DNA of 14,807 bases from Vulcanimicrobiia bacterium (GTDB lineage Bacteria > Eremiobacterota > Eremiobacteria > Baltobacterales > Baltobacteraceae): the NCBI GenBank assembly GCA_024281135.1, contig JAMXLG010000199.1, positions 1 through 14,807 of the forward strand. Reading direction: 5' to 3'. The position numbers and the translations under genes were made by a program. Each line of letters starts with the position of its first letter. Position 1 is the stretch's first letter. The notes under the pieces were generated by a model. It saw only the letters and a program-made list of their open reading frames with translations, did no database searches and was not told the origin of the DNA. This document shows, one piece after another, positions 6,956-14,407 of this stretch.

Positions 6956-7756
6956 TTACGCGCTACGGGTCAACAGAATGTCGGAGATGTGCGTTGCCAG
7001 TAACGTGTCGCGCGTTACGGGCAACGCTTTCTTTTTGCGTTCGTCGATTCGTTGGATGGTGAAGCCGTTGGATTCCCATTCGTCGAGGTATCTTGCGGGG
7101 TCGTCGCCGGCGCTCGAGATGAATGCGGGGGCAAATTCTACGACGACTTGTAGCGGGCGTCCGCGATCCGCGAAGAGGGATGTGCCGCCGCGGAAGATTG
7201 CGGTTTCGGCTCCCTCGGCGTCGATCTTCACCAAGTCGAACGAGCCGTTGCGTTCTTTGAGGATGTCGTCGATCGTTGTGCTTTGGACTTCGATTTCTCG
7301 GCGTTCTTGGGACATGCGCGGGATTTGCTCCAGGCCTTCGACGAGCGTTCCGTTGCCGCGGTGATGGAGGGCGCTGAAGAAACGTAGCGTGCCGGCTTTG
7401 TCGCTGACGGCGCGTTCATCCACTGTTCCGATATTGGCGAGGCCGTTGATTTCGAGATTGTCGCGCACGATTTGCGCGAGTTCGGGATCGCATTCGAATG
7501 AAAGCACGGATCCCGTTGGTCCCGTTCGATGCGCCATAAGCAGTGAGAAGACGCCGCAGTTTGCCCCGATTTCGAGGATGTGCATTCCGGGTTTAATAAT
7601 CGAGCGCAGTACGGCGTCGGTATATTCTTCAAAAGCGCCGTCCATAATGAGGTGCGGCGCGATCGATACGTCTCTCGCGTCGACGAACATCTTATAGCCG
7701 TTGACGGTTCGAAGAAGCACGCGATCGTTGCCGACGTAGACTGCGTTCGGTTTCAT
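6956..7756 (-). CDS. FkbM-family SAM-dependent methyltransferase
   Basis: The 266-residue protein has a class I methyltransferase fold: motif I ILEIGANCGVFSLL (60-73), an acidic residue at the end of the second strand (FECDPE, 87-92), the post-core NLEINGL segment (100-106), and the family signature FDLVKIDAEGAETAIFRG (173-190). FkbM proteins methylate hydroxyl groups of polyketides, sugars, glycans or lipids; the substrate here is unknown. No signal peptide is present, so it should be cytosolic. The start MKPNAVYVGN at 7756 is 22 bp after the stop of the PQQ dehydrogenase gene on the same strand, so the two are probably co-transcribed. A weak purine site (AGAAAG) precedes it. The same frame stays open back to 7936, but those 60 residues are arginine-rich shadow of the upstream gene and are left out. 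Confidence 0.85.
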   Translation of the reverse strand: MKPNAVYVGNDRVLLRTVNGYKMFVDARDVSIAPHLIMDGAFEEYTDAVLRSIIKPGMHILEIGANCGVFSLLMAHRTGPTGSVLSFECDPELAQIVRDNLEINGLANIGTVDERAVSDKAGTLRFFSALHHRGNGTLVEGLEQIPRMSQERREIEVQSTTIDDILKERNGSFDLVKIDAEGAETAIFRGGTSLFADRGRPLQVVVEFAPAFISSAGDDPARYLDEWESNGFTIQRIDERKKKALPVTRDTLLATHISDILLTRSA

Positions 7757-7778
7757 CGACCGCGTGCTTTCTACATGA

Positions 7779-9893
7779 TTACGGGCAAATCTGCCCTCCG
7801 GCGGTCGTCTCCGCGAGTGCAGGAACGTTGGTGCTCGGGAACGGTCGATTGCCGGCCGCTCGCGGTACGCATTCGTGTTTGAGGAGAAATGCCATGATCG
7901 CCGCGTAGTTGTCCGGGGAGAGCGATCCGGGAGCATTGAGCGGCATCTGAAGTCGCACGATGTCGTACATCTGAGAGACGTTCAGATGCGAGCGCGCAAG
8001 CGCCGGTCCGTCGAGCGCGGGCGCGCTTACGCCCTGAAGATTGGCACCGTGGCACGTCGAGCAGTGCGCTTGATAGAGTCCCTGTCCTTGCGAGACTTGC
8101 TGCAGCGTGTACGGAGCAGTTCCTTTGCCCGCGATGCTCGCAATGTTTCCGCTCTCGGTCCTGTTGCCCGTTGATGCCTGCGCGACGACGGGGACGGTTT
8201 GGCCGCTTGTGTCGTTCTGGACGGTTTGCGTGGGGCTCAATCGGTACGCGACGACGCGAGCCTTTCCAAGCTTCGGCAGATTGGGTGTTTGTTGATTGCC
8301 GCCCTCACCGGCCATGACGACGATGTATTCGTTTCCGTCGGATGCTTGATACGCGGCAAGCGGAGCAACAATCGCCGCGCCGGTATCGTCGTGCCACAAT
8401 TCTTTTCCGTTCTTTGCATCGAGCGCGTAAACGCGGCCGCGAAGATCCGACGTAAAAACGAGTCCATTGCTCGTTGTCAAAGCACCGCCTTGACCGGAAT
8501 ATGGCATTGGGAATTTCCACGCAACCTTGCCGGTGTTTAGGTCGATGGCCGTGAGCAGACCGGTGGCTACGCGGCGTTTGGGAAGAGGGCCCGCGGTATA
8601 CGGTTGACCCGGAATGTACGGGACTTCTTTTGGATAGATGATCTTCCACGTTCCGCACTCATTGGTGCTCGGAATGTAGAAGTAGTTCGTTTGTTGCGAG
8701 TACGCGCCGCCGTTCCATTCGATGCCGCCGCCGTGATTGGGACAGGCAACGGTTCCGGTAAGCGTCGGATGCGTCGTCAAGATGTTTTCTTGATTGCTTA
8801 CCGCCATGCGATAGATTTGTTTGCCGTTCGTGCGGTCCAGGATGATGAAATCGCCGGCTTTATCGCCGACCGCAAGCAAACTGCGGGGCTGATTGTTGAC
8901 GTTTCCATTAAAGATCACGGGCGGCATCGCGGGATCCGCGTCGTGAGTGTCGCCTTGTAAAACCTGGTAATACCATTTCAGCTGCGGTTTGGAGCCGGAA
9001 ATATCGAGCGCGACAACCGAGTCCGAGTAGAGATTCTTTCCAACGTGACCGTACGTCGTCAAGTTCGGCCCCGCATTTCCGGGTGCCGCATACACCATGT
9101 TCGGATCTGCGCCTGCGGATAGTCCCGCCCAAGCCGATGCGCCGCCGTGCTGCCACGAATTACCCGGCCACGTATTCGCGTTGGGATCCGGCGGACGGGC
9201 GATCGTGCTCCAATCCCAAACGCGGTGCCCGTCGTTCTCATCGAAAGCGCTGATCCATCCTCTGGCGCCGAGATCGCCTCCCGACGTGCCGACGATGATC
9301 CGATGATTGTAAATGTACGCCGCGCTCGAATACCACGTGTTGGTGGTATCGTGGCACGCGGGCACGTTGAACGCAATCTTGCCGGTCGATTGATCGATCG
9401 CGACGAGTTTGCAGTCCTGTGTGAAAATGTAGGCTTTTCCGTTATCGAGGCCGATGCCGCGGTTGACGGGATATTGCAACTCGTATTGCGGGTTGTAGGT
9501 GAAGGCCCACTTCAGTTTGCCGTCTGTGGCGCTCATTGCGAGCACGCTATCGTGCGACGTCGACACATAGACGGTGTCGCCGGTTTCGATTGGGTTTGCT
9601 TCCTCCTCACCGTCGTCGTCAACGGCCGTGACCCACGCTTTCTTTAGTTGCGCGACGTTGTCCGGAGTAATTTGCGTAAGTGCGGTCGTTCGATTCCCGC
9701 CGGCGTTGCCGCCCGGCACGCTCCAATCTCCGCCCGGAGATTCCGACGTCTCTGCTGAGACGGTAGCCCCCGGCGACGATGCGGCGGCGGAGGCGCCCGG
9801 CGACGCGGAGCCTTGCCCCTGTTGATTGGACGCGTTGTTTTGACATGCCGCGAGCACGAGCGCGGCAGCGAGCCACACGGCGATCCCCTTCAT
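7779..9893 (-). CDS. Lipoprotein PQQ-dependent dehydrogenase (quinoprotein) with C-terminal cytochrome c domain
   Basis: This 704-residue quinohemoprotein-like enzyme should oxidise an alcohol, sugar or aldehyde outside the cytoplasm and pass electrons from PQQ to its own heme c. A lipoprotein signal peptide ends in LVLAAC with the lipidated Cys17, followed by a Ser/Ala/Gly linker (18-60). The beta-propeller (about 65-555) shows repeated strand-turn units such as LVAIDQSTGK, LTAIDLNTGKVAWKFP and VYALDAKNGKELW. Active-site landmarks are TSGGDLGARGWISAFD (203-218; Asp207 where the usual metal ligand is Glu), PGNAGPN (271-277) and GDTHDADPAMPP (314-325). The vicinal Cys pair normal for methanol/ethanol dehydrogenases is absent near 140-145. 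The heme site CSTCH is at 611-615 with Met650 as likely sixth ligand. The ATG at 9893 has GAGGAGG 8 nt upstream, which decides it over in-frame upstream codons reaching 10319. It is followed by the FkbM gene. Confidence 0.88.
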   Translation of the reverse strand: MKGIAVWLAAALVLAACQNNASNQQGQGSASPGASAAASSPGATVSAETSESPGGDWSVPGGNAGGNRTTALTQITPDNVAQLKKAWVTAVDDDGEEEANPIETGDTVYVSTSHDSVLAMSATDGKLKWAFTYNPQYELQYPVNRGIGLDNGKAYIFTQDCKLVAIDQSTGKIAFNVPACHDTTNTWYSSAAYIYNHRIIVGTSGGDLGARGWISAFDENDGHRVWDWSTIARPPDPNANTWPGNSWQHGGASAWAGLSAGADPNMVYAAPGNAGPNLTTYGHVGKNLYSDSVVALDISGSKPQLKWYYQVLQGDTHDADPAMPPVIFNGNVNNQPRSLLAVGDKAGDFIILDRTNGKQIYRMAVSNQENILTTHPTLTGTVACPNHGGGIEWNGGAYSQQTNYFYIPSTNECGTWKIIYPKEVPYIPGQPYTAGPLPKRRVATGLLTAIDLNTGKVAWKFPMPYSGQGGALTTSNGLVFTSDLRGRVYALDAKNGKELWHDDTGAAIVAPLAAYQASDGNEYIVVMAGEGGNQQTPNLPKLGKARVVAYRLSPTQTVQNDTSGQTVPVVAQASTGNRTESGNIASIAGKGTAPYTLQQVSQGQGLYQAHCSTCHGANLQGVSAPALDGPALARSHLNVSQMYDIVRLQMPLNAPGSLSPDNYAAIMAFLLKHECVPRAAGNRPFPSTNVPALAETTAGGQICP

Positions 9894-9901
9894 AAGTGCA
9901 G

Positions 9902-9908
9902 CCTCCTC
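9902..9908 (-). promoter_or_regulatory. Strong Shine-Dalgarno fixing the PQQ dehydrogenase start
   Basis: GAGGAGG on the minus strand lies 8 nt before the ATG at 9893. Upstream in-frame starts (for example ATG 9995) lack such a site and would place about 34 basic residues ahead of the lipoprotein signal peptide. Confidence 0.85.
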
Positions 9909-9946
9909 GTAGAGGCGCTTCTTGACACGGCGTCCAGGTGCCCGTC

Positions 9947-9973
9947 TTAGCCATGGCTTGACCATGGGCTTAA
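9947..9973. promoter_or_regulatory. Inverted repeat around a -35 box, candidate operator
   Basis: TTAGCCATGG and CCATGGGCTTAA face each other across five bases, forming AGCC(C)ATGG arms with one extra base in the right arm; the left part AGCCATGGCT is itself a palindrome. The candidate -35 hexamer TTGACC (9958-9963) lies at the centre, so a protein bound here would compete with RNA polymerase. No regulator gene is adjacent. Confidence 0.4.
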
Positions 9974-9988
9974 TGACTCTGGTATAAA
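9958..9988 (+). promoter_or_regulatory. Candidate sigma-70 promoter for the polysaccharide operon
   Basis: TTGACC at 9958-9963 and TATAAA at 9983-9988 are good hexamers with a 19-bp spacer, or 18 bp if GTATAA is used. The region is the most AT-rich of the intergenic gaps. Transcription would begin near 9995, giving a leader of about 70 nt to the ATG at 10065. Confidence 0.45.
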
Positions 9989-10064
9989 AATTCATAACTA
10001 ACGTGCTAGAGTATGCCTGGCGGGTGCCCGTATGAGCATGCGGCTTGTCTGCATTGGGAGAAGT

Positions 10065-11522
10065 ATGAGCCTTAGTTCGTCCCCGGTCGGGCTTACCGAC
10101 GCGGGTAATGCGCCGCTCGACGTTCTCGAGCAACGCGTTAAGGACCGTAGCGCGATCATCGGGGTTGTCGGCCTCGGGTATGTCGGCCTTCCTCTTGCCA
10201 TCGAGCTGTCGCGCTCGTTTCCGAGCGTGATCGGCTTCGACATGAACGCCGCGCGCGTCAAGCGCATCAATGAGCGCCGCTCGCACGTGCAAGATGTCTC
10301 GGACAACGAACTCGCGCACGCGATCGACGGCGAGCGGTTACGTGCAACGTGCGACTTCTCGTCGATGAGCGACTGCGACGTCATCATCATTTGCGTGCCG
10401 ACGCCGCTTGCGAAATCAAAGGATCCCGATCTCTCCTATATACGTGGCGCTGCGGCGAGCATCGCGCAAGCGATGCGGCCGGGACAGCTGATCATCCTCG
10501 AATCGACGACGTACCCCGGAACCACCGACGAATTGCTCCTGCCGTCCTTCACCGATCGCGGGTTCGAGCTCGACTGCGACTTTTTGCTCGCATTTTCGCC
10601 CGAGCGCGTCGATCCGGGAAGCGGATATCCGCTCCACAAGATTCCCAAGGTCGTGGGCGGCTGCAGCGAACGCTCGACGTTGCTCGCACACGAAGTCTAC
10701 GCTGCGGCCGTCGTTTCCGTGCATAACGTCTCATCCGCGCGCGTCGCCGAAACGGTGAAGCTGCTCGAAAATACGTTTCGTTTGGTCAACATTGGATTGA
10801 TAAACGAATTCGCGGTGCTCTGCAATCATTTGGGCATCGACACGAACGAAGTGATCGATGCGGCCGCAACAAAGCCGTTCGGATTCATGCCGTTCAAGCC
10901 GGGACCGGGCGTCGGTGGTCATTGCATTCCGCTCGATCCGCTCTATCTTTCGTGGAAAGCCGAGCAGCAAGGCTTCATCGCGCGATTCATCGATCTCGCG
11001 GATCATGTCAACACGCAAATGCCTGCATACGTCGTCGAATTGATTGTAAACGCACTCAACGAACGCTCGAAAGCCTTACGCGATTCGCGCATCCTCGTCG
11101 TCGGCGTCGCGTATAAGGGCGATATCGACGACACGCGGCAAAGCCCGGCGATCGCCGTCATCGACCGGCTGCGTGCGAAAGGCGCGTTTGTCGCTTATCA
11201 CGATCCGCTCGTCCCCGTCCTCGATTTCGATTTCCACGACTGGCCGGAATGGCGCCCGGTCGCGAGCATCGAGCAGGAACGTCGATCGCTGCGTGTGGCG
11301 AGCGACAACGCGTACTCGCGTCGCCGCCGCTACGACGTGTTGGAGAGCATTCCGCTTGTTCCGGACGTCATTCAAAACGCCGACTGTGTCGTGATTTTGA
11401 CCAAACACAGCAAGGTCAACTACGGCTTGATCGCGCGTCATGCGAACGTCGTGGTCGATACGCGCGATGCGATTGCGGCGGACGACCGCGCGCGTGCGCG
11501 GGGACAGATCGTGCGCCTATGA
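10065..11522 (+). CDS. Nucleotide-sugar (UDP-sugar) 6-dehydrogenase, WecC/WbpA/TviB type
   Basis: The enzyme oxidises C6 of a UDP-hexose or UDP-N-acetylhexosamine twice with NAD to make the UDP-uronic acid, a precursor for capsule or exopolysaccharide. In the 485-residue form, the NAD site GVVGLGYVGLPLA is at 33-45, CVPTP at 110-114, STTYPGTT at 147-154, FSPERVDPG at 177-185, the ETVKLLENTFR helix at 229-239 with the general-acid region Lys231, and the catalytic-cysteine loop GPGVGGHCIPLDP at 280-292 with Cys287. The C-terminal domain has GVAYKGDIDDTRQSP (347-361). A stretch of about 40 residues (388-430, including WPEWRP and a RRRR run) looks like an insertion compared with WbpA-like enzymes. 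ATG 10065 has GGGAG 4 nt upstream; ATG 10032 would add 11 residues without a good site. The stop overlaps the next gene as ATGA. Confidence 0.9.
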   Translation: MSLSSSPVGLTDAGNAPLDVLEQRVKDRSAIIGVVGLGYVGLPLAIELSRSFPSVIGFDMNAARVKRINERRSHVQDVSDNELAHAIDGERLRATCDFSSMSDCDVIIICVPTPLAKSKDPDLSYIRGAAASIAQAMRPGQLIILESTTYPGTTDELLLPSFTDRGFELDCDFLLAFSPERVDPGSGYPLHKIPKVVGGCSERSTLLAHEVYAAAVVSVHNVSSARVAETVKLLENTFRLVNIGLINEFAVLCNHLGIDTNEVIDAAATKPFGFMPFKPGPGVGGHCIPLDPLYLSWKAEQQGFIARFIDLADHVNTQMPAYVVELIVNALNERSKALRDSRILVVGVAYKGDIDDTRQSPAIAVIDRLRAKGAFVAYHDPLVPVLDFDFHDWPEWRPVASIEQERRSLRVASDNAYSRRRRYDVLESIPLVPDVIQNADCVVILTKHSKVNYGLIARHANVVVDTRDAIAADDRARARGQIVRL

Positions 11523-12496
11523 AGGTCTTGATTACCGGCGGTGCCGGATTCATCGGTTCGCATCTCGCCGAAGCGCTGCTTCGCTGCGGAAACGAAGTCG
11601 TCGCGGTCGACGACCTCTCCACCGGATCGCTCGAAAATATCGCCCATTTGCTCAACGACCGGCGCTTCACGTTCGTCGACTCCGACATCCGGCACGTTTC
11701 GACGCTCAACGTCGCGATGAATGGTTGTGATGCGGCGGTACATCTCGCGGCACGGATCGGGTTGAAGATCATCGTGGAAAGCCCGCTCGAGACGATCCGC
11801 GTCAATGCGGGCGGCGCCGAAGTCGTGCTCGATGCCGCCGCCCGACACCGCGTACCGATTCTCGTCGCGTCGACCTCGGAAGTCTACGGATTGACCACGC
11901 GAATTCCGTCGGCCGAATCGGATCCCATCTGTTTCGGCTCGCCGACGATCGGAAGATGGAGCTATGCCTGCGCGAAAGCGTTCGATGAATTTTACGCGCT
12001 CGCTCTGCATCGCGAACGCGGACTCGCTTCGGTGGTCGTTCGGTTGTTCAATACGGTCGGCCCGCGTCAAACCGGGCGGTACGGAATGGTGATTCCGCGT
12101 TTCGTATCGCAGGCGCTCGCCGGCAAACCGTTGACGGTCTACGGCAACGGATCGCAAACACGCTGTTTCTGCTCGGTCTCGGACGTGGCGACGGTGCTGA
12201 TTCGCATGCTCGAGCGCGTGCACGATCTTGCGGGCGAAGTTTTCAACATCGGTAATCCGGAAGAAACGTCGATTTTATCGCTTGCGCAACGCGTTATCGA
12301 GATGACGGGATCGCCTTCGGGACTTTCGCTCGTCCCGTTCGATCAGGTGTATCCGGATGGCTTTGAAGAGATCCAGCGGCGTGTTCCCGACATCGGAAAA
12401 GCGCAGCGGATGCTCGATTTCCGCCCGGAAGAGCGGCTCGACGACATTCTCGCCGCCGTCATCGACAGCGCGAAGAAGAAGGAGCTTGCCGGGTGA
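11519..12496 (+). CDS. NAD-dependent epimerase/dehydratase (extended SDR), likely acting on a UDP-uronic acid
   Basis: This 325-residue extended short-chain dehydrogenase has the NAD motif TGGAGFIGSHL (8-18), VDDLSTG (30-36), HLAAR (75-79), the active-site strand ASTSEVYG (about 120-127), and the catalytic YACAK (Tyr/Lys) near 148-152, followed by VVRLFNTVGPRQTGRYGMVI and the substrate segment YGNGSQTRCFCSVSDVA. The TSE triad is found in UDP-glucuronate decarboxylases (UXS, ArnA C-half) and in some dehydratases, while many UDP-glucose 4-epimerases have a non-acidic residue in place of Glu, so 4-epimerase or decarboxylase activity are both possible. Directly upstream is the dehydrogenase that makes UDP-uronate, which fits a two-step route to, for example, a galacturonate-type or xylose-type donor. 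The start is ATG 11519 in ATGA overlap; the frame is open further upstream but only as shadow. The end overlaps the next gene. Confidence 0.88.
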   Translation: MKVLITGGAGFIGSHLAEALLRCGNEVVAVDDLSTGSLENIAHLLNDRRFTFVDSDIRHVSTLNVAMNGCDAAVHLAARIGLKIIVESPLETIRVNAGGAEVVLDAAARHRVPILVASTSEVYGLTTRIPSAESDPICFGSPTIGRWSYACAKAFDEFYALALHRERGLASVVVRLFNTVGPRQTGRYGMVIPRFVSQALAGKPLTVYGNGSQTRCFCSVSDVATVLIRMLERVHDLAGEVFNIGNPEETSILSLAQRVIEMTGSPSGLSLVPFDQVYPDGFEEIQRRVPDIGKAQRMLDFRPEERLDDILAAVIDSAKKKELAG

Positions 12497-13278
12497 TGCG
12501 CCTCGCTGGTCTCGGTCTTGTAGCGGCGGCGATCTTCCCAGGTCTCCCGGCCGCAGCCGCCTGTTCGCTGGGCGATCCCGCGACACGATACGTTCAAGTC
12601 GACACGGGTGCTTCTAACGCATCGGTTACGCGCGGCAATCTTCCGTGGCGGGAAGCCTTCCTCCAAGCGGTAGCACGCGACGGCAATACGCGTTCGATGT
12701 ACGTTCGCGCAGCGCGCGACGAACGATTCGGTGCAACCGATTTAACCTACGAAGGCGGCGCCTATGAAAAACTGGCGCCGAATGTGCTCGCCAACGTCGT
12801 CGCCGGTTTTAGTCCCACACATGCCGTCATGCCGGCATCGCAGCTCGGCGGCGGCGTGGACGTGCGAGCCGCGGACGGGTACGGCGTCCAAGCGCAGTAT
12901 GTAGAACGCGCGTATACCTCGCAGAATGCCGGCATCACGACGCTCGGATTCGATCGGTACGCGGGGCAGGCGCACTTCCTTGTCTCATTTACCGGCGCCG
13001 TGCTTTCGAACGTTCCCGGCGTTGCGCTCTCGGAACGAGCCGGTTACCAGCGAACCGTCGGCTGCGATGACGAGAGCTTCGCAATTTCCGCGGGACGTGA
13101 CGTCGAATCGACCGGTGTCGGTACGAATGTTGCCGTCTATCAAGCCTATTCTTACAACGCGAGCAACACGCACTGGATGAATCCGCGGCTTGCGTGGCAA
13201 GCCGGAGCCGGATGGGACGTGCTCGTCGGCGCCTACAGTCGCTTCGAAATTCGGGTTATGCTACGTGAACGCTTCTAA
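12496..13278 (+). CDS. YaiO-like outer-membrane beta-barrel protein
   Basis: The 260-residue protein starts with a signal peptide (MRLAGLGLVAAAIFPGLPAA, cleavage near 20-22). After a short polar region it shows many alternating beta-strand patterns, such as TDLTYEGGAYEKLAPNVLAN, DVRAADGYGVQAQYVERAY, AISAGRDVESTG and [21 protein letters not shown]. It ends in phenylalanine, as expected for a BAM-inserted barrel. The pattern resembles YaiO-family outer-membrane proteins, which in E. coli lie near a family 2 glycosyltransferase gene (yaiP); the function of YaiO itself is not established. Here it sits between sugar-nucleotide enzymes and a glycosyltransferase, suggesting a role in glycan export across the outer membrane. 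The ATG overlaps the previous stop as TGATG; a GTG one codon earlier (12493) is an alternative. The family call is by overall pattern, so only moderately sure. Confidence 0.7.
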   Translation: MRLAGLGLVAAAIFPGLPAAAACSLGDPATRYVQVDTGASNASVTRGNLPWREAFLQAVARDGNTRSMYVRAARDERFGATDLTYEGGAYEKLAPNVLANVVAGFSPTHAVMPASQLGGGVDVRAADGYGVQAQYVERAYTSQNAGITTLGFDRYAGQAHFLVSFTGAVLSNVPGVALSERAGYQRTVGCDDESFAISAGRDVESTGVGTNVAVYQAYSYNASNTHWMNPRLAWQAGAGWDVLVGAYSRFEIRVMLRERF

Positions 13279-14407
13279 TATTCTCGTTCCGATCATCGAG
13301 GCGAGCGTTGCGCTATCTGCGGTGATGACGGTCATTCTCGTTGTACTGCTCTTGGTCGTGCGCGTTACAAACGAAAGACGCCGACGGCGGCGCGAAGCGG
13401 TGACGTCACGCTGGCGCAACGTCTTCAAAACGGCCTACACGGGAGACGAATGTCCAGATCCCCTTCCGCCCGTCGATCTCAAGGATTGGTTTATCGTCCT
13501 TGCGCTCTTCGTCCAATTTCATGATATGCGTGAGAAAGATACGCCTCGCGCGCACGAGGTGCTGCCGAAGCTCGACGTGATGGCTGAAGAAGTCGGTATC
13601 GACGAATATGCGTTACGGCTGCTCGAGAAGGGCGATGATGCTGACAAGATTCTTGCGCTCAACGTTCTTGGCAATCTTCGCGAACCGCGTGCGATGGACG
13701 GCGCCGTTGCGCTGTGTGTCGAAGAGGGCGCGGAACTCTCTCGCGCGGCGGCTCAATGCGCGCTGCGGATCGATCCGCGATTCATCGATGCGACGCTCGA
13801 GCTCGTCCGCATGCGTGACGACTGGGTACGTTCGCGGGTCGAAGCCATGTTAAAGGAAATTCCCGCGGAGGAGCTCGATCCCGCGATGTCGCGTGCGATC
13901 GAGAGTGCGGAGGAACGCGGTAAACAACGACTCCTGGACTATCTGCGGTTTTGCTCGGCCGGTCCCGCCCGCGTGATCTGCAAAAACGTCCTGGATTTTG
14001 CGAAGGAAGAAGAGACAGTTGCAGCGGCGTTACGGTCACTCGCACCTCTTGCGGGAGAAAGCGATCACGGGCTTGCGCTACGCTACTGCAAGCACCACTC
14101 ACCAATCGTGCTGCTTTCGGCTCTGCGCGTACTGCGTAAGTGCGTGCGCTATGACGATCGCGAGTTGCTCGTCAGGCTCACTGCGCATCGCGACTACTGG
14201 GTGCGGCTTCGCGCAGCCGAGGTGGTCGTGCAACTCTATGGGGATAGCGGGCTCGCGCAAGAGTTTGCGAGGGAACATCCGGACCGCTATGCGCGCGATG
14301 CTATTCGACAGGCGCTGACGGAAAGGAAGCTCTTTGCGATGCGAAAGCCTGCGCCCGATCGTCGCGGAGCGCATGGCGCTGCCGTCCGAGAGGTTTCGGC
14401 GACGTGA
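13265..14407 (+). CDS. Membrane-anchored HEAT-repeat protein
   Basis: The 380-residue protein has one N-terminal membrane segment (about 6-33, [20 protein letters not shown] and onward) followed by an arginine cluster (RRRRRR near 38-43). By the positive-inside rule the N-terminus faces out and the rest lies in the cytoplasm. The body is all-helical with HEAT/armadillo-like repeats: [72 protein letters not shown] and [20 protein letters not shown]. Such repeats are protein-binding scaffolds. It is placed between the YaiO-like gene and the glycosyltransferase, with overlaps on both sides (14 bp and 1 bp), so a role holding the synthase or coordinating it is likely. I chose GTG 13265 because it places the membrane segment right at the N-terminus; ATG 13190 would extend 75 bp into the previous gene. 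No clear Shine-Dalgarno; coupling with upstream translation is probable. Confidence 0.78.
   Translation: MNASNILVPIIEASVALSAVMTVILVVLLLVVRVTNERRRRRREAVTSRWRNVFKTAYTGDECPDPLPPVDLKDWFIVLALFVQFHDMREKDTPRAHEVLPKLDVMAEEVGIDEYALRLLEKGDDADKILALNVLGNLREPRAMDGAVALCVEEGAELSRAAAQCALRIDPRFIDATLELVRMRDDWVRSRVEAMLKEIPAEELDPAMSRAIESAEERGKQRLLDYLRFCSAGPARVICKNVLDFAKEEETVAAALRSLAPLAGESDHGLALRYCKHHSPIVLLSALRVLRKCVRYDDRELLVRLTAHRDYWVRLRAAEVVVQLYGDSGLAQEFAREHPDRYARDAIRQALTERKLFAMRKPAPDRRGAHGAAVREVSAT

Noticed and set aside
7757..7936. 60-residue N-terminal extension of the FkbM protein
   Set aside because: It overlaps the 3' end of the PQQ dehydrogenase gene in another frame and has shadow-like composition; family homology begins after MKPNAVY.
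9894..10319. Upstream extension of the PQQ dehydrogenase by 142 residues
   Set aside because: It would place a long arginine-rich piece before a perfect lipoprotein signal peptide and overlap the divergent sugar dehydrogenase; GAGGAGG before ATG 9893 fixes the real start.
11438..12223. 261-residue antisense frame inside the epimerase gene
   Set aside because: Arg/Asp-rich composition without recognisable motifs, fully covered by the epimerase coding sequence.
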